A program made the translations under genes and the position numbers. The notes under the pieces were generated by a model. That model saw nothing but the letters and a program-made list of their open reading frames with translations, did not search any database and was not told the DNA's origin. This document shows positions 63,178 to 64,000 of a stretch of 64,000 nt of DNA, piece after piece; the stretch's first letter is position 1; each line of letters starts with the position of its first letter. Source of the DNA: Sulfurovum sp. 16-42-52 (GTDB taxonomy: Bacteria; Campylobacterota; Campylobacteria; Campylobacterales; Sulfurovaceae). Location of the stretch: positions 1-64,000 of the forward strand of contig NCHB01000002.1 of assembly GCA_002281755.1 (NCBI GenBank), read 5' to 3'.

Positions 63178-64000
63178 TTATGAGCGTCTTGTATTTTGTC
63201 TAAAGGCAACGATAAATTGATAGATAAGTGTTGCTACTATTGCTTTGACAAAAAGGCTGTAAGGAGCTATATGTTCAAAGTAGTCTTCGGACTTAAAGAT
63301 ATTCAGAGGATTTATAAGTTTTGAAATATCATTACTAATATCACGAGCTTCACTAGAAAAACATAAAATCAATATATAGCCTATAAAAGCCAATGCAAAA
63401 AGTCTAATTTTTTTGTAATGATAGCTTGAATAAAGCACTAATCCGATAGCAAACCCTGAAATATTCCACAAAAGTAGATCTGTTTTATCTTTAGTGTTGT
63501 TGGTATCTAAAAATATTTTTGCTTTGAGTAAATCATCGGGGGTCGAGCAAACTATATAAAAAAATGTAGCAAGGAAGCTAAATATGAACATAACCAATAA
63601 AGGACGCATCCAATCAGTACCAAAGTAAGATATATATTTATTTAAATAGAGTGTTATTAGGGTTGATAATTTGTTAGATTCTAAGATATTTTTATTTTTT
63701 ATTTCATCAATAAAGTAATCTTGTTCGATAGAAAATAGTCTATTGCTTTCAGGAATATTTTTTTGATTATCATAAAGATTTTTTAAAATTCTGGCAGTTT
63801 GTCTGTCTGAAATATTTTTTTTGGTTAGTGGACTCGGTTGATCTTTATTTTGAGTATTGGCGATACTAAAAAATCTATCAATATCACTATCCTTGATAAA
63901 AGAATTGTTAATCTTTATATGTTTTATAATAGGATTTCGCATGATAAATGAATCTGCTTTTAAAAATATAAACCCTACATTAGATAAAAAAATTGTATCA
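63178..64000 (-). CDS. Membrane protein, 5' part beyond window (pentapeptide-type C-terminal domain?)
   Basis: The minus-strand frame stays open to the window edge: upstream of the ATG at 63942 it reads DTIFLNVGFIFLKADSFI with no stop, so that ATG is probably internal. The visible part has a polar N-terminal half (residues 1-110 from that ATG), then helices at about 117-135 (LLVMFIFSFLATFFYIV), 160-176, 183-202 and 230-248. The five-residue periodicity near the edge (FLKAD, SFIMR) and the Asp/Trp-Leu-rich membrane domain suggest the C-terminus of a pentapeptide-repeat membrane protein. It is A/T-richer than its neighbours. Confidence 0.6.
   Translation of the reverse strand, partial: DTIFLSNVGFIFLKADSFIMRNPIIKHIKINNSFIKDSDIDRFFSIANTQNKDQPSPLTKKNISDRQTARILKNLYDNQKNIPESNRLFSIEQDYFIDEIKNKNILESNKLSTLITLYLNKYISYFGTDWMRPLLVMFIFSFLATFFYIVCSTPDDLLKAKIFLDTNNTKDKTDLLLWNISGFAIGLVLYSSYHYKKIRLFALAFIGYILILCFSSEARDISNDISKLINPLNIFKSEDYFEHIAPYSLFVKAIVATLIYQFIVAFRQNTRRS

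Overview
The window looks like chromosomal DNA of a free-living member of the Campylobacterota (Epsilonproteobacteria), closest in style to Sulfurovum or Sulfurimonas. The signs are gene content and order (folD-lepB-rpiB, a fused ccsBA cytochrome c maturation gene, a DksA-like protein, rlmH, DUF502 and DUF4139 proteins, two alginate-export-type porins), a moderate G+C content, and promoters with a clear TATAAT -10 box but usually no -35 box. The genus is an inference from this pattern.

Layout. Bases 1-15536 hold one secretion locus: the 3' 10.9 kb of a giant repetitive RTX adhesin (its 5' end lies outside the window), then a tightly overlapping TolC / ABC exporter / HlyD operon that forms its type I secretion machine. 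Bases 15556-24073 are a minus-strand run of housekeeping genes (pepA, trpB, a metallophosphoesterase, apt, a porin, an SMR transporter, rpiB, lepB, folD). Bases 24137-31606 carry a cytochrome c, a DUF4139 protein, a cold-shock gene with a long leader, a coiled-coil protein, a DUF502 protein, nadE, a cyclophilin, pyrF, a 40-residue membrane protein and tRNA-Ser(GCU). Bases 31634-37857 include a DUF3616 protein, a DUF2207 protein and a metal (probably zinc) uptake cluster with permease, binding protein, histidine-rich outer-membrane protein and small Cys/His protein, but no ATPase. Bases 37953-44947 mix small conserved proteins, a thioredoxin-fold/porin pair, rlmH, a DksA-like gene and dus.

Bases 44971-46834 are an accessory insert: a hipB-hipA toxin-antitoxin operon plus a decayed RHS/YD-repeat fragment. 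It lies exactly at the junction of the convergent genes dus and an mrr-like nuclease gene, and the dus-mrr junction is present on both sides (47 of 50 bases identical). Bases 46858-60003 carry the mrr-like gene, uvrA, a c-di-GMP-I (GEMM) class riboswitch with a small two-helix membrane protein, polA, an FGE-like gene, ccsBA, mscL, rlpA, tcdA and surE. Bases 60087-64000 carry greA, argC, an LpxH-like phosphoesterase, a YqaA/DedA-like protein, a DUF3817 protein and the 3' part of a membrane protein that runs off the window.

The best candidates for new biology are three. The GEMM riboswitch has an evident RBS-sequestering expression platform in front of an uncharacterised membrane protein. The hipBA/RHS insert is bracketed by diverged copies of a gene-end junction. 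The adhesin has an unusual internal DUF4214 plus VWA arrangement. The riboswitch and the adhesin both point towards c-di-GMP and surface attachment, but no c-di-GMP enzyme or adhesin-releasing protease is present here to link them.
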